64,000 nt of DNA, from assembly GCF_001938565.1 (NCBI RefSeq), contig NZ_MSYM01000007.1, positions 248,001-312,000 on the forward strand. The letters are read 5' to 3'. How positions within the stretch are numbered: the first letter of the stretch is position 1; every line of letters begins with the position of its first letter. The DNA comes from Rhodoferax antarcticus ANT.BR (lineage in GTDB: Bacteria; Pseudomonadota; Gammaproteobacteria; Burkholderiales; Burkholderiaceae_C). This document shows positions 43,322 through 56,575 of this stretch, piece by piece. A program made the position numbers and the translations under genes. Below the pieces are notes generated by a model. The model made no database searches. It saw only the letters and a list, made by a program, of their open reading frames with translations, and had not been told where the DNA came from.

Positions 43322-45307
43322 GTGAGCCCACTTGAATTAACCCTGATGTATTTGCTGGCCGCCGTCCTTGGGGTGGTGGCTTGCCGCAGCCTGAAATTGC
43401 CGCCGATGCTCGGCTATCTGGCCGTGGGCGTGGTGATTGGCCCGAACGCCCTGGCGGTGGCAAAAAATGCGGAAGGTGTGCGCCACCTTGGCGAGTTCGG
43501 CGTGGTTTTTTTGATGTTCGTAATCGGGCTGGAGTTCAATCTGCCCAAGTTGCGCACCATGCGCCAACATGTGTTCGGGCTGGGGCTGTCTCAGGTGACG
43601 CTGACCTTGTTGCTGACCACGGCAGCCAGCATGGCATTTGCGGTGCTGGCCCCCGCGCAGTGGGGCATGGACTGGAAAACCGCTCTGGCTCTGTCCAGCG
43701 CCATGGCCATGAGCAGCACCGCGATTGTCGTCAAGTTGATGTCAGAGCGCATCGAAATGGAGAGCGAACACGGCAAGCGGGTCATGGGTGTGCTGCTGTT
43801 TCAGGACTTGGCCGTGGTGCCGCTGCTGGTGCTGATTCCGGCGCTCAGCGCGCCACCCGAGCAAATGGCCGAAACCTTGTTGTGGGCGTCCATGAAAGCG
43901 GCTGCGCTCATCACCTTGTTGCTGGTGGGCGGCCCGCGCATCATGCGCTGGTGGCTGACTTTGGTGGCGCGGCGCAAGAGCGAGGAGCTGTTTGTGCTGA
44001 ACCTGCTGCTGGTCACCCTGGGCTTGGCCTGGCTGACCGAATTGGCGGGCCTGAGCTTGGCGCTGGGTGCATTCATTGCCGGCATGCTGATTTCTGAAAC
44101 CCAGTACAAGCACCAGGTGGAGACCGACATCCGGCCGTTTCACGATGTATTACTGGGCCTGTTTTTCATCAGCATCGGCATGATGCTGGACTGGCGGTTG
44201 GTGCTGGAGCGCTGGCCGCTGGTGCTGATTCTGGTCACCCTGCCGGTGCTGTTCAAAGCGGCCATGATCACCTTGATCACCAAAGGTTTTGGCGCGAGTG
44301 CGGGGGTGTCCCTGCGCACTGGTTTGTATCTGGCGCAGGCGGGCGAATTCGGCTTTGTGCTGCTGACCTTGGCGCAGAACAATAACCTGGTCCCCCCTGA
44401 ACTGCTCAACCCGATCCTGGCCGCGATGGTTCTGTCGATGCTGGCCACGCCTTTCATCATCATGCACAGCTCGGCCATCGTGATGCGACTGGTCAGCAAT
44501 GAGTGGCTGATGGAGTCCGTGCAAATGACCTCCATCGCGCGCAAATCGATCAAGGCCAACAAGCACGTGATCATCTGCGGTTATGGCCGCTGCGGCCAGA
44601 ATCTGGCGCGCATTCTGGACAAGGAAAACATCGCCTACATGGCGCTTGACCTAGACCCCGACCGGGTTCGCCAGGCCGCTGCGGCAGGCGATTCGGTGGT
44701 GTTTGGTGACGCCGGGCGACTGCAGGCGCTGATGGCGGCTGGCTTGGCACGCGCCAGCGCAGTGGTCGTGACTTACCTGCAAACCGCTGGCGCCCTGAAA
44801 GTGCTGGCCAACATCCAGGAACACGCGCCGCACGTGCCGGTGGTCATCCGCACTCAGGACGACCATGATCTGGAACTGTTGCGAAAGGCCGGTGCCACCG
44901 AGGTGGTGCCCGAAACCATCGAGGGTTCGCTGGTGCTGGCCAGCCAAGCCCTGGCGCTGGTCGGTGTGCCAATGCGCCGGGTGATCCGCATCGTGCGCGA
45001 GCATCGCGACGCGCGCTACAGCTTGCTGCGCGGTTTTTTCCGGGGCGCCGATGATGGCGACGCGGATGAAACCGAGTTGGAACGGCTCAGCAGCATTCAG
45101 CTGCCGCCATACGCAAAAGCGATTGGCCGCACGATCGACGACTTGGCCCTGCACGCTTTAGGCACGCGGCTGGTCAGTATGCGCCGGGCAGCTGGCCAGA
45201 GCGTGACCTTGGGGGGCGACGTGCTGTTCATGGCCAGCGACACACTGGTGATCTCTGGCAAGGCCGACGCCATCGCCCAGACTGAACTCAGACTGATCAA
45301 AGGTTGA
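43322..45307 (+). CDS. KefB/KefC-type cation:proton antiporter (CPA2)
   Basis: A 661-residue inner-membrane transporter: a Na+/H+-exchanger-like domain (about residues 1-380, a dozen helices with [13 protein letters not shown] and [12 protein letters not shown]), a TrkA-N Rossmann domain (about 415-530, starting [17 protein letters not shown]) and a TrkA-C domain (about 575-658). It would export K+ or Na+ in exchange for protons under NAD(H) or glutathione-related control. No ancillary KefF/KefG is adjacent. Start GTG 43322 with GGGGG upstream. Confidence 0.92.
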   Translation: MSPLELTLMYLLAAVLGVVACRSLKLPPMLGYLAVGVVIGPNALAVAKNAEGVRHLGEFGVVFLMFVIGLEFNLPKLRTMRQHVFGLGLSQVTLTLLLTTAASMAFAVLAPAQWGMDWKTALALSSAMAMSSTAIVVKLMSERIEMESEHGKRVMGVLLFQDLAVVPLLVLIPALSAPPEQMAETLLWASMKAAALITLLLVGGPRIMRWWLTLVARRKSEELFVLNLLLVTLGLAWLTELAGLSLALGAFIAGMLISETQYKHQVETDIRPFHDVLLGLFFISIGMMLDWRLVLERWPLVLILVTLPVLFKAAMITLITKGFGASAGVSLRTGLYLAQAGEFGFVLLTLAQNNNLVPPELLNPILAAMVLSMLATPFIIMHSSAIVMRLVSNEWLMESVQMTSIARKSIKANKHVIICGYGRCGQNLARILDKENIAYMALDLDPDRVRQAAAAGDSVVFGDAGRLQALMAAGLARASAVVVTYLQTAGALKVLANIQEHAPHVPVVIRTQDDHDLELLRKAGATEVVPETIEGSLVLASQALALVGVPMRRVIRIVREHRDARYSLLRGFFRGADDGDADETELERLSSIQLPPYAKAIGRTIDDLALHALGTRLVSMRRAAGQSVTLGGDVLFMASDTLVISGKADAIAQTELRLIKG

Positions 45308-45374
45308 TCTCGCCCAACCCAGGTTGGCTTGGCGGGCGGGCACAATAGCGGTTTCGTTTTCTACCGGCTGCCTC

Positions 45375-45929
45375 ATGTACAACACCAGCGTCAACCATTA
45401 CCTTCGCGACCACATCCGTACCGTGCAGGACTGGCCTGCGCCTGGCGTGGCGTTCCGTGACATCACCCCGCTGCTACAGGATGCCAAGGTTTTCCGCGTG
45501 CTGATTGACGCTTTTGTGCACCGCTACATGGACCCCGCGCTTCGCCCCGATGTGGTGGCCGGGCTGGATGCGCGCGGCTTCATCATTGGCTCGGTCATCG
45601 CTTATGAACTCGGCGTGGGATTTGTCCCGATCCGTAAAAGAGGCAAGCTGCCCTTCACGACCGTGGAAGAAACCTACGAGTTGGAGTACGGCAGTGCCAC
45701 CGTAGAGGTGCACGTGGACGCGGTCAAAGCCGGCGATCGGGTGCTGCTGATTGACGATCTGATTGCCACCGGCGGCACCATGATGGCGGGCAAAAAGCTA
45801 CTGGAAAAACTCGGTGCAGTGGTGATGGAAGGGGCCGCCATTGTTGACTTACCCGAGCTGGGCGGCTCAGCCAAGCTGCACAGCAGTGGTTTGCCGCTAT
45901 TTACCCTGATTGATTTCGAGGGCCATTGA
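45375..45929 (+). CDS. apt: adenine phosphoribosyltransferase
   Basis: Salvages adenine to AMP using PRPP. 184 residues. Typical features: [16 protein letters not shown] near 20, [14 protein letters not shown] near 60, RKRGKLPF, and the PRPP-binding [14 protein letters not shown] near 125. ATG 45375 is preferred; the frame extends 51 bases upstream without support. It lies 67 bases after the antiporter and may be read with it. Confidence 0.95.
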   Translation: MYNTSVNHYLRDHIRTVQDWPAPGVAFRDITPLLQDAKVFRVLIDAFVHRYMDPALRPDVVAGLDARGFIIGSVIAYELGVGFVPIRKRGKLPFTTVEETYELEYGSATVEVHVDAVKAGDRVLLIDDLIATGGTMMAGKKLLEKLGAVVMEGAAIVDLPELGGSAKLHSSGLPLFTLIDFEGH

Positions 45930-45949
45930 GAGGCCCAGGGCAAAGTCGC

Positions 45950-46675
45950 TCAGTCCAGGCCGCCAAATTGGGTGCGGCTCAGCGGCGAGGCCGCGTCATC
46001 GGGTTCGAGCAACTGGGTGTCTTCATAGCCAGGCTGCGGGGCCGGCTTGCGCGGCCCGGAAGTCACCACCCGGCCTGATTTCGCGGCTACTTGCTCTTCC
46101 GGCGTGGCATCCGAGATGGCACGCTTGAAGGCCATCACCTCATCGTTGTCAATCGGATCAAAGCCATGTCGGGCTTCACCTGCCACGACACCAGTCTCGA
46201 CCACTTTCGCTGGCATGGCCTCGGCCACCACCGGCGCGCTGAAGGCTGCCGCGGCTTTAACCGTCTGGCCAGCCTGCGCAGGGAGCATCCGCCAATACAC
46301 CGACTTGACCTGCAAATCGTGGCGCTGCGCGGCGGTCATGGTCATCAGTTGCTCTATCGGCAACCAACGCTCGGGCGAGAGAACATCCTCACCCAGCAAG
46401 TCGATCATCACCAAAAACTGGCGGCCCCGCGCATCGAGTGACAACACCTTGAATTTGTAGTGCGATGCTAGAACCTCACTGCGCAGCATGACGCTACGAA
46501 CCACGTCATACAGATGCTCGCGGCGTTCATGGCGCTGATGCTTGAGATCGACCAGCGGGTCAACCGATGTTGGCGCAGGCACCGACTTGGGGGCCGCGCC
46601 CCTAAAGGCGTCAGCGGACAAGCCCGATGGGGCTGCTGGCGCAGGCTTGGAAAACAACCAACTGAATAAGGACAT
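45950..46675 (-). CDS. hypothetical protein with Ala/Pro-rich linkers
   Basis: A 241-residue protein I do not recognise by name. ATG 46675 has GAGAGG upstream; the frame continues 31 codons further without a ribosome-binding site. The N-terminus MSLFSWLFSKPAPAAPSG could be a short membrane-associating helix. A basic and charged middle (KHQRHERREHLYDVVRSVML) precedes a compact domain (about 60-140: KFKVLSLDARGRQFLVMID, SPERWLPIEQLMTMTAAQRH). The remainder is low-complexity with a conserved-looking DDEVMAFKRAISDATPEEQ. It sits 77 bases downstream of mnmE on the same strand. Function unknown. Confidence 0.7.
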   Translation of the reverse strand: MSLFSWLFSKPAPAAPSGLSADAFRGAAPKSVPAPTSVDPLVDLKHQRHERREHLYDVVRSVMLRSEVLASHYKFKVLSLDARGRQFLVMIDLLGEDVLSPERWLPIEQLMTMTAAQRHDLQVKSVYWRMLPAQAGQTVKAAAAFSAPVVAEAMPAKVVETGVVAGEARHGFDPIDNDEVMAFKRAISDATPEEQVAAKSGRVVTSGPRKPAPQPGYEDTQLLEPDDAASPLSRTQFGGLD

Positions 46676-46752
46676 GGAGAACCTCTCAAACGGTCGAGCG
46701 AACAGGTCAGGACATTTTCGGCCAGTGCAGCCTTGCAGCTGCGGGTGAAACC

Positions 46753-48159
46753 CTATTTTCCGATACAAAAACTCGAAAAAATAACCCCCAGCAAATCGTC
46801 TGACGTGAACTCACCGGTGATCTGGTTGAGTGCATTTTGCGCCAGACGCAGCTCTTCGGCCAGTACATCGAGTGCCTGCGCCTGTTGCGCCAGATGCTGT
46901 GAGGCGACGGCCAGGTGATCTTGTGCCCGCCGCAACGCCGTCACATGGCGCGCGCGGGCCGTAAAAATACCCTCGGCACCGGGCTGCCAGCCCGCCAACT
47001 GCAGCAGCTGGTGGCGCAGCACGTCCAGTCCCACACCGGTTTTGGCCGACACCACCACCCCATGTTCTGGCACTTGGCTGGGTGCTGCATCGGCCTTGTT
47101 CCAGATATCCAGGATGGTGATGTTTTGAGGCAGTTTTTGGGTCATTGTCCTTGCTATTGCTGCGTCAGAAGCTATGTATTCCGTAGCATCCAGGCGCGTC
47201 AGATCATGCAGGAACAACACCGCATCCGCCTCAGCAATGGCGAGCCAGGCGCGCTCAATGCCGATTTTCTCCACCTCGTCATCACTCTCACGCAGCCCGG
47301 CGGTGTCGATCACATGCAGCGGCACGCCCTCGATTTGAATGGTTTGCTGCACCTTGTCGCGGGTGGTGCCCGGCACGGCGGTGACGATGGCCAGCTCGGC
47401 TCCGGCCAACGCGTTCAGCAGCGAGGACTTGCCTGCATTGGGCTGCCCGGCTAGCACCACCTTGATGCCTTCACGCAACAGTGCGCCCTGGCGCGCCTTC
47501 TGCAGCACCGCCAGCACACCCTGCTGCAGCTTCGAGAGCTGCCCAAGCGCATCGGCCTTGCGCAGGAAGTCAATTTCTTCCTCAGGAAAGTCCAGCGTGG
47601 CCTCCACCAGCATGCGTAGGTGGATCAGCGCGTCACGCAACTGGTGAATCTCTTGGGAAAACGCGCCACTGAGTGAGCGGCTGGCACTGCGCGCGGCCGC
47701 CTCGGTGCTGGCGTCGATCAGGTCAGCAATGGCCTCGGCCTGCGTCAGGTCGATCTTGTCGTTCAAAAACGCCCGCTCGGAAAACTCGCCCGGCAGCGCC
47801 AGCCGCAGGTGCGCCAGCGTGGGGCGAGCGTCGGCGAGTGTTTGCCCGGCAGCTTCCAGGCAGCGCGCCAGCAACAGCTGCAACACCACCGGACCCCCAT
47901 GGGCTTGCAGCTCCAGCACGTCTTCACCGGTGAACGAATGTGGCGCGGGAAAGTACAGTGCCAGGCCATGGTCGATGGCCACGCCCTGCGCGTCCAAGAA
48001 CCCGGTGTAGGTAGCTTCACGCGGGGTCAAAACCTTGTCGCACAGCGTGTGAATCAGAGCCTGCAGAGAGCGCCCGCTCACCCGCACAATGCCCACCGCG
48101 CCACGGCCGGGGGCGGTAGCAACGGCGACGATCGGATCTTGGTGGCGTGGCAAGGTCAC
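46753..48159 (-). CDS. mnmE: tRNA uridine-5-carboxymethylaminomethyl modification GTPase
   Basis: With MnmG, modifies the wobble uridine of several tRNAs. The 468 residues comprise an N-terminal folate-binding domain (about 1-120), a helical domain, a GTPase domain with P-loop GQPNAGKS at 238-245 and switch DTAGLRES, and the C-terminal Cys motif in FCIGK at the very end. It follows yidC, as in many proteobacteria, at the end of the rpmH-rnpA-yidD-yidC cluster, here separated by repeat copy 7. A short part of the GTPase domain ([15 protein letters not shown]) is coded by a segment weakly similar to the palindromic repeat. Confidence 0.96.
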   Translation of the reverse strand: MTLPRHQDPIVAVATAPGRGAVGIVRVSGRSLQALIHTLCDKVLTPREATYTGFLDAQGVAIDHGLALYFPAPHSFTGEDVLELQAHGGPVVLQLLLARCLEAAGQTLADARPTLAHLRLALPGEFSERAFLNDKIDLTQAEAIADLIDASTEAAARSASRSLSGAFSQEIHQLRDALIHLRMLVEATLDFPEEEIDFLRKADALGQLSKLQQGVLAVLQKARQGALLREGIKVVLAGQPNAGKSSLLNALAGAELAIVTAVPGTTRDKVQQTIQIEGVPLHVIDTAGLRESDDEVEKIGIERAWLAIAEADAVLFLHDLTRLDATEYIASDAAIARTMTQKLPQNITILDIWNKADAAPSQVPEHGVVVSAKTGVGLDVLRHQLLQLAGWQPGAEGIFTARARHVTALRRAQDHLAVASQHLAQQAQALDVLAEELRLAQNALNQITGEFTSDDLLGVIFSSFCIGK

Positions 48160-48238
48160 AGGGAGCCTTTCTGGCTAAAACGCTGAACCCAACTTAGGCA
48201 AGAGCTGATTGCCAGTGGACGATTTCTATATGCTTTTT

Positions 48239-48278
48239 AGGCCTCTAGCCCTTGTGTATAAAGCGCTAGCAGCTACGT
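48239..48278 (-). repeat. palindromic intergenic repeat, copy 7
   Basis: A clear copy on the minus strand (GTAGCTGCTAGCGCTTTAT then acACAAGGGCTAGAGGCC) in the yidC-mnmE gap. Confidence 0.85.
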
Positions 48279-48345
48279 TTTTAAGAGTACCTGGGCATCA
48301 CAGACTCGCACCCCCCATTTCGGAAGGAGAAAATGATCAAACCCC

Positions 48346-50058
48346 TTAAAACTTCGGAAAGTGAAACTTCGGCGGCACGCCCATGCGGGTATTGATGAAC
48401 CACTGTTGGGCGATTGACAGCACGTTGTTGGTAATCCAGTACAGCACCAAGCCAGCCGGGAAGAAGAAGAACATGACGCTAAATGCCAGCGGCAAGAACC
48501 ACATCATTTTGGCTTGCAGTGGGTCTGGCGGTGCCGGGTTCAGCGAGGTTTGCAGCACTGTGGTCAGGGCCATGACGACCGGCAGAATGAACAGCGGGTC
48601 TGGGCTTGAGAGGTCTTGGATCCAGCCCAGCCAAGGTGTGTTTCGCATTTCCACGCTGGACAGCAGCACCCAGTAGAGCGCAATAAACACCGGAATCTGG
48701 ATCATGATCGGGAAGCAGCCACCCATCGGGTTGACCTTTTCCTCGCGGTAGATACGCATCATCTCCATCTGCATCTTCTGCGGGTCAGCCTTCAGGCGCT
48801 CGCGCATCTCGGTGATCTTCGGGTTTACCGCTTTCATCTTGGCCATGCTGGCATAAGCCTTGGCATTGAGCCAATAAAACGCGATCTTGAGCAGTACCAC
48901 CAACGCGATGATCGACCAACCCCAGTTGCTGATCACGTTGTGCAATTGCACCAACAGCCAGTACAGCGGCTTGGCCAGGATGGTCAGCCAGCCGTAGTCC
49001 TTAACCAATTCCAGACCAGGCGCCAGGGATTCGAGAATCGTCTCCTCTTGGGGACCGGCAAACAGCGTGGTCTCCACGGTCTTGCGTGCGCCAGGTGCCA
49101 GTTCCTGCAGCGGCGCAATCATGCCCACCGAGTAAAGATTGGTGTCCACCGTGCGCAAGAACAGGTCGCGCTGGATGCCATCACCCAGCAGCCAGGCGCT
49201 GGCAAAGTAGTGCTGCACCATGGCCACATAACCATTGGTCGCAGACTTTTCGACATCGACCTTGTTCTTCTCGATGTCCTCAAAGCTGACTTTTTGGTAC
49301 TTTTTGGCTTCGGTATAAACCGCTGGGCCGGTGAAGGTGAAGTAAAAGCTCGACTCGCCCGGCGGTTTGTTGCCGTCACGCACCAGTTGCAGGTATAGCT
49401 GCGGCACCACCGGCGTGTTGCCAACGTTGACCACCTCATGTTTGACCGTCATGGCATAACTGCCGCGTGTCAAGGTGTAGGTCTTGATCAGCTTGACGCC
49501 ACCCACATCGGCTGACTCAAAACGCAGCTCCAGCGTCTGACTGCCGTCTTGTAGTTCGCGTTCCCCTGGCGCCAGCGTCATCACCGCCTTGTGGGTGGGC
49601 AAGGCCGGGCCGCCATTGGCGGCGATCAGACCCGACTGGGCCAGGTAAACGCGCTCTTTGCTGTCATCGAGCAACACAAAGTTGCGCGAACTGTCAGCCA
49701 TGTCCACGTGTTTGAGGAATTCGGTGCGCACCACCGAACCACCTTCGGTGTCAAACGTGACCTTCAGCACATCGGTTTTCACGACCACCTGCTCATGCAC
49801 CGCCGCAGCCATGCCGCTTTGCGGTGCGGCAGAGCCTGTCGCCTTGGCAATATCAGCGCTAGACGCTACCGCGGTGGCTTGTGGAATGGCACTGGGCACG
49901 CCGCTGGTGGACGGCGCAGCGCCAGAGGCAGCAACCACCGGCGTGGGCGAGGGGAAAAACGTTGTCTGGCGACCGTTGTAGACCTGCCATTGGTCCCACA
50001 GCATGACCAAAGACATGCCAAAAACCACCCACAGCATCGTGCGACGAATATCGTTCAT
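48346..50058 (-). CDS. yidC: membrane protein insertase YidC
   Basis: Inserts and folds inner-membrane proteins with or without SecYEG. A 570-residue Gram-negative form: first helix near 5-22, large periplasmic domain (about 90-355), then the conserved five-helix core starting WLTILAKPLYWLLVQLHN with GCFPIMIQIPVFIALYWVLL, including the hydrophilic-groove Arg region. The linker after the first helix (residues 30-85) is Ala/Ser/Pro-rich; its segment VASSADIAKATG is coded by a stretch similar to the palindromic repeat. The start overlaps the yidD stop (ATGA). Confidence 0.96.
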   Translation of the reverse strand: MNDIRRTMLWVVFGMSLVMLWDQWQVYNGRQTTFFPSPTPVVAASGAAPSTSGVPSAIPQATAVASSADIAKATGSAAPQSGMAAAVHEQVVVKTDVLKVTFDTEGGSVVRTEFLKHVDMADSSRNFVLLDDSKERVYLAQSGLIAANGGPALPTHKAVMTLAPGERELQDGSQTLELRFESADVGGVKLIKTYTLTRGSYAMTVKHEVVNVGNTPVVPQLYLQLVRDGNKPPGESSFYFTFTGPAVYTEAKKYQKVSFEDIEKNKVDVEKSATNGYVAMVQHYFASAWLLGDGIQRDLFLRTVDTNLYSVGMIAPLQELAPGARKTVETTLFAGPQEETILESLAPGLELVKDYGWLTILAKPLYWLLVQLHNVISNWGWSIIALVVLLKIAFYWLNAKAYASMAKMKAVNPKITEMRERLKADPQKMQMEMMRIYREEKVNPMGGCFPIMIQIPVFIALYWVLLSSVEMRNTPWLGWIQDLSSPDPLFILPVVMALTTVLQTSLNPAPPDPLQAKMMWFLPLAFSVMFFFFPAGLVLYWITNNVLSIAQQWFINTRMGVPPKFHFPKF

Positions 50059-50339
50059 GAAGACTTCTTTTCAGAGGAAGTTGAGATCAACCGGGTAAAC
50101 ACGCCACCTTGGTGACCTGAGCGCGCTGGCGGCACCGGGTCCAAGCCACCATCACACCAGGGGTGGCAGCGCCCAATGCGCCTGAGCGTTAAATAACTCC
50201 CTTTGCCAGCACCATGGGTCTGCAACGCCTGCAAAGCATAGGCCGAGCAAGTCGGCTCGAAGCGACAGGATGAGCCCAGTGCCGGGCTGACGAACAAGCG
50301 GTAACCCTTTACCAGCAGGATCAGCAGGCGCGCCATCAT
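50055..50339 (-). CDS. yidD: membrane protein insertion efficiency factor YidD
   Basis: A 94-residue member of the haemolytic/DUF37 family that assists YidC-dependent insertion. It has a hydrophobic, amphipathic N-terminus (LLILLVKGYRLFVSPALGSS), the conserved CRFEPTCSAYALQALQTHG and the C-terminal WCDGGLDPVPP. The start overlaps rnpA by ATGA and the stop overlaps yidC. Confidence 0.94.
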   Translation of the reverse strand: MMARLLILLVKGYRLFVSPALGSSCRFEPTCSAYALQALQTHGAGKGSYLTLRRIGRCHPWCDGGLDPVPPARSGHQGGVFTRLISTSSEKKSS

Positions 50340-50749
50340 GAGCGGCCTCCAGCCAGTGGCTCGGGCGCAGGCGCCGCTCGCGCAAACAACTGCTGCAACT
50401 CACCGCGCACCGCTGCCTTCAGGGCGTCAGAGGTGGCGCTCACAAAGTGCTGACGATCAAACCCGCTGCGCAGGCGCACCACATGCGCCGCGTGCGCCAA
50501 AGAGGATTCAAATTCTTGACTCACGGTGTAGACCTGACGCTTGATGGTGTTGCGGGTGACCGCACGCCTAGCCCAGCGCTTGGGCACCATGGCGCCCAGC
50601 CAGACATCGTCGACGGCGAAAAGCGTCTGGGCTGGTTCCGCGCGGCTGGCATGCAGAGGCGCACGATGCAGGACAAAGTGAGGTGTTCGCGCCAAGATCG
50701 AGCCAGCCAATACCGCCTGAAATTGTGGGCGGCTCTTGAGACGCTGCAA
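50336..50749 (-). CDS. rnpA: ribonuclease P protein component
   Basis: Basic protein subunit of RNase P, which matures the 5' ends of tRNAs. The protein has 137 residues. The family signature is seen in WLGAMVPKRWARRAVTRNTIKRQ (the RNR-type motif, near residues 50-70), with RLKSRPQFQAVLAG at the N-terminus. The C-terminal Ala/Pro extension is not conserved. The order rpmH-rnpA-yidD-yidC marks the chromosomal origin region. Confidence 0.93.
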   Translation of the reverse strand: MQRLKSRPQFQAVLAGSILARTPHFVLHRAPLHASRAEPAQTLFAVDDVWLGAMVPKRWARRAVTRNTIKRQVYTVSQEFESSLAHAAHVVRLRSGFDRQHFVSATSDALKAAVRGELQQLFARAAPAPEPLAGGRS

Positions 50750-50800
50750 AGTCAGGCCGTTTGAAGAAGGCTGATCAGCCGCTGGCCCATCCCGCTGGAA

Positions 50801-50935
50801 TTAAACAGCCAGACGCTTGCGACCCTTGGCGCGACGAGCGTTAATCACAGCGCGGCCGCCACGGGTTTTCATGCGGACCAAAAAACCGTGTGTGCGGGCG
50901 CGACGAATTTTGGAGGGTTGGTATGTGCGTTTCAT
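50801..50935 (-). CDS. rpmH: 50S ribosomal protein L34
   Basis: A 44-residue, highly basic protein ([18 protein letters not shown]...GRKRLAV). ATG at 50935 is the canonical start with AGGATTTTC upstream; the frame extends upstream without meaning. It is divergent from dnaA across the origin. Confidence 0.97.
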   Translation of the reverse strand: MKRTYQPSKIRRARTHGFLVRMKTRGGRAVINARRAKGRKRLAV

Positions 50936-51206
50936 TTTGAAAATCCTAAGAGGCAAAAGCGGTTGAGCGCAGCGCAAGTCAGCGCGCGAACCCAATCTAC
51001 TGGCGATCGGGCTTCTCCTGAAAACTTCAGGGAACCGCGGATTATCGCAAATTTTCTGGACCAGCATCTTGGCGCAGCAATGGTAATGACCTGTGAAGCC
51101 GTAAAGCACTGAAGATTCGGGGGTTGTCCCGGGTGTGGATAAGGTTTTGATAATTTAGAATATGAGGCACAACAATTTAAAACTATCCACACCAAGCTGA
51201 CACCAC
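50936..51206. other. chromosomal replication origin region (oriC) with DnaA boxes
   Basis: The 271-base gap between divergent rpmH and dnaA. A perfect DnaA box, TGTGGATAA (TTATCCACA on the other strand), lies at 51134-51142, and a one-mismatch box CTATCCACA at 51183-51191, facing each other. Between them is an AT-rich stretch (TTTTGATAATTTAGAATATG). Gene orientation switches here. Further origin elements may also lie between dnaA and dnaN; I see few boxes, so the exact origin limits are uncertain. Confidence 0.75.
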
Positions 51207-52613
51207 ATGACGCAGGGATCCCCCCACCGAACAGACCCCCCGGAAGTCCAGGGAACCCCCGATTTCTGGCAGACCTGTATCGACCAGTTGGCGCAGGAAC
51301 TGCCCGAACAGCAGTTTCAGACCTGGATCAAGCCGTTGACAGCCCAGGTGTCTGACGATCTTTCCAAAGTCACCATTTTTGTTGCCAACCGCTTCAAGCT
51401 GGACTGGATCCGGGCGCAGTACAGCGCCCGCTTATCCTCTCTGATGGAGCGACTTACCGGGCAGCCTGTGGCTATAGAGTTGGCGTTGGCCGCCCGCGAA
51501 GCCACGCCCAGAGCGCCCATGGCTACAGCGGCTGTCAACGTACCCGGCCAGCCAAGTGCACCGAGCCAGGACAACGCCGCCAATGAGCCACTTAAAAACC
51601 GCCTGAATGCCGGCTTGACCTTTGACACATTGGTCGAGGGCAGCGCCAACCGCATGGCGCGCGCTGCCGCCATGCATGTAGCGGGTATGCCCGGCCATTT
51701 GTACAACCCGCTGTTTATTTATGGTGGAGTCGGCTTGGGTAAAACCCATTTGATGCACGCTGTGGGTAACCAGTTGATCAGCGAGCGTGCCAACGCCAAA
51801 GTGCTGTACATCCACGCCGAACAGTTTGTCACCGATGTGGTGAAGGCCTACCAGCGCAAGGCGTTTGATGAATTCAAGGAGCGTTATCACTCGCTAGACC
51901 TGCTGCTGATCGATGACGTGCAGTTTTTTGCCAACAAGGAGCGCACGCAGGAGGAGTTTTTCAACGCGTTTGAGGCGCTGCTGGCGCGCAAATCACACAT
52001 CGTGATGACCAGCGACACCTACCCCAAGGGCCTGGCTGACATCCATGAGCGGCTGGTGTCTCGCTTTGATTCCGGCCTGACGGTAGCGATTGAGCCGCCC
52101 GAGCTGGAAATGCGCGTGGCCATTTTGATCAACAAGGCGCACGTTGAAGGCATTGTGATGCCCGAAGAAGTGGCATTTTTTGTTGCCAAGAACGTGCGCT
52201 CCAACGTGCGCGAGCTCGAAGGTGCGCTGCGTAAGATCCTGGCGTACTCGCGTTTCAACCAGAAAGAAATTTCGATCGCCTTGGCGCGTGAAGCGCTGCG
52301 CGATCTGCTGTCGATCCAAAACCGGCAAATCTCGGTGGAAAACATCCAGAAAACCGTGGCCGACTATTACAAGATCAAGATCGCCGACATGTATTCCAAG
52401 AAGCGCCCGGCCAGCATTGCCCGCCCGCGCCAGATTGCCATGTACCTGGCCAAGGAGCTCACGCAAAAAAGCTTGCCCGAAATTGGCGAGCTGTTTGGCG
52501 GGCGCGACCACACCACAGTGCTGCACGCGGTGAGAAAAATTGGCGGGGAACGTCAGCAGTTGACCGAACTCAACCAACAGTTGCATGTGCTTGAACAAAC
52601 CCTCAAAGGCTGA
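51207..52613 (+). CDS. dnaA: chromosomal replication initiator DnaA
   Basis: AAA+ initiator that binds DnaA boxes and opens the origin. The 468 residues comprise an N-terminal DnaB-contact domain ([21 protein letters not shown]), a linker (90-135), the AAA+ domain with Walker A GGVGLGKT at 173-180 and Walker [11 protein letters not shown] near 232-241, and the C-terminal DNA-binding domain with [11 protein letters not shown] from residue 431. The linker carries the usual low-complexity residues. It probably autoregulates through the boxes in its upstream gap. Confidence 0.98.
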   Translation: MTQGSPHRTDPPEVQGTPDFWQTCIDQLAQELPEQQFQTWIKPLTAQVSDDLSKVTIFVANRFKLDWIRAQYSARLSSLMERLTGQPVAIELALAAREATPRAPMATAAVNVPGQPSAPSQDNAANEPLKNRLNAGLTFDTLVEGSANRMARAAAMHVAGMPGHLYNPLFIYGGVGLGKTHLMHAVGNQLISERANAKVLYIHAEQFVTDVVKAYQRKAFDEFKERYHSLDLLLIDDVQFFANKERTQEEFFNAFEALLARKSHIVMTSDTYPKGLADIHERLVSRFDSGLTVAIEPPELEMRVAILINKAHVEGIVMPEEVAFFVAKNVRSNVRELEGALRKILAYSRFNQKEISIALAREALRDLLSIQNRQISVENIQKTVADYYKIKIADMYSKKRPASIARPRQIAMYLAKELTQKSLPEIGELFGGRDHTTVLHAVRKIGGERQQLTELNQQLHVLEQTLKG

Positions 52614-52683
52614 GGCGAATGAGTGGGAAAATAGCCCTTGCCGTATCGACCCATCCATTGACCAGTGACCGGAAGAAGACAAC

Positions 52684-53790
52684 ATGATTGTGATCAAAGA
52701 CACCCAAAGTAAAGTGCTCTCTGTGCTCCAGGCCGTCTCAGGCATTGTGGAGCGGCGTCATACGCTGCCGATTCTGGCCAACGTCATGATCCGCAAAACC
52801 GGAACCAGCGTGCAACTCACCACCAGCGACCTGGAAATCCAGATCCGCACCACCGCTGACCTGGGTGGCGACACCGGCGATTTCACCACCACCGTGGGCG
52901 CACGCAAGCTCATCGACATTTTGCGCAGCCTGCCAGCTGACCAGACGGTGTCGCTCGAATCCAGCGCGGCCAAGCTGATTCTCAAAGGCGGCAAAAGCAA
53001 GTTCACCCTGCAAACCATGCCCGCCGAAGATTTTCCGCTGGTGCAAGAGTCGGCCAACTTTGGGCCGGTGTTCAGCGTGCCGCAAAAGACCCTTAAAAAT
53101 CTGCTAAGTCAGGTGTCGTTTGCCATGGCGGTGCACGACATCCGTTATTACCTCAACGGGATTTTGTTTGTGGCCGAGGGCAAACAACTCAGCCTGGTGG
53201 CCACCGACGGTCACCGTCTGGCCTTTGTCAGCGCCACGCTCGACGTGGAAGTTCCCAAGCAAGAAGTGATCTTGCCACGCAAGACCGTGCTGGAGTTGCA
53301 GCGCCTGCTGTCAGACGCTGAGGGTGCCATTGAGATGCAGTTTGCCAACAACCAGGCCAAGTTCAGCTTTGGCGGCATGGAATTTGTCACCAAGCTGGTG
53401 GAAGGCAAGTTTCCGGACTACAACCGTGTGATTCCGCGCAACCACCAAAACAGCATCATTCTGGGCCGCACCGCATTGTTGTCCACCCTGCAGCGCACCG
53501 CCATTCTGACCAGTGACAAATTCAAGGGGGTCCGCCTGAACATCGACCCTGGCACGCTTCGCGTGGCCGCCAACAACGCCGAGCAGGAAGAAGCGGTGGA
53601 CGAGCTTGACATCGACTACAGCGGCGACAGCATCGAAATTGGCTTCAACGTCACTTACCTGATTGATGCTTTAAGCAACATGTCGCAAGAGATGATCAAG
53701 ATCGAGCTCTCCGACGGCAACAGCTCCGCCCTGCTGACCATTCCCGAGAACGACCAATTCAAATATGTGGTGATGCCGATGCGTATTTAA
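52684..53790 (+). CDS. dnaN: DNA polymerase III beta subunit (sliding clamp)
   Basis: Ring-shaped processivity clamp. The 368 residues form three repeated clamp domains. Recognisable segments: LPILANVMIR near residue 24, FAMAVHDIRYYLNGILFV near 145, VATDGHRLAF near 170, and the C-terminal NDQFKYVVMPMRI that lines the partner-binding pocket. It lies 70 bases after dnaA in the standard dnaA-dnaN-gyrB order (recF absent between dnaN and gyrB, as is usual in this family). Confidence 0.98.
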   Translation: MIVIKDTQSKVLSVLQAVSGIVERRHTLPILANVMIRKTGTSVQLTTSDLEIQIRTTADLGGDTGDFTTTVGARKLIDILRSLPADQTVSLESSAAKLILKGGKSKFTLQTMPAEDFPLVQESANFGPVFSVPQKTLKNLLSQVSFAMAVHDIRYYLNGILFVAEGKQLSLVATDGHRLAFVSATLDVEVPKQEVILPRKTVLELQRLLSDAEGAIEMQFANNQAKFSFGGMEFVTKLVEGKFPDYNRVIPRNHQNSIILGRTALLSTLQRTAILTSDKFKGVRLNIDPGTLRVAANNAEQEEAVDELDIDYSGDSIEIGFNVTYLIDALSNMSQEMIKIELSDGNSSALLTIPENDQFKYVVMPMRI

Positions 53791-53815
53791 GCCGCAAGCT
53801 GCAGCTGCACCCAAA

Positions 53816-53852
53816 CAAACCCGCGACGAGCAATCCGTTCTTTGCGGGTTTG
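53816..53852 (+). terminator. hairpin between dnaN and gyrB
   Basis: CAAACCCGC (53816-53824) pairs with GCGGGTTTG (53844-53852), a perfect 9-bp stem with a 19-base loop, followed by only three interrupted T. It may partly end dnaN transcripts or act in the gyrB leader. Confidence 0.4.
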
Positions 53853-53877
53853 ATGTTTCCAGACTTCCCCGAGTTAA

Positions 53878-56499
<2,622 letters not shown>

Positions 56500-56575
56500 C
56501 CCTTTGGTCGAAAGAGCCCATCACCTCAAAAAACTGAGGCGGTACGGGTAAACCGGTGGCCGGTTCGGCTCGCGC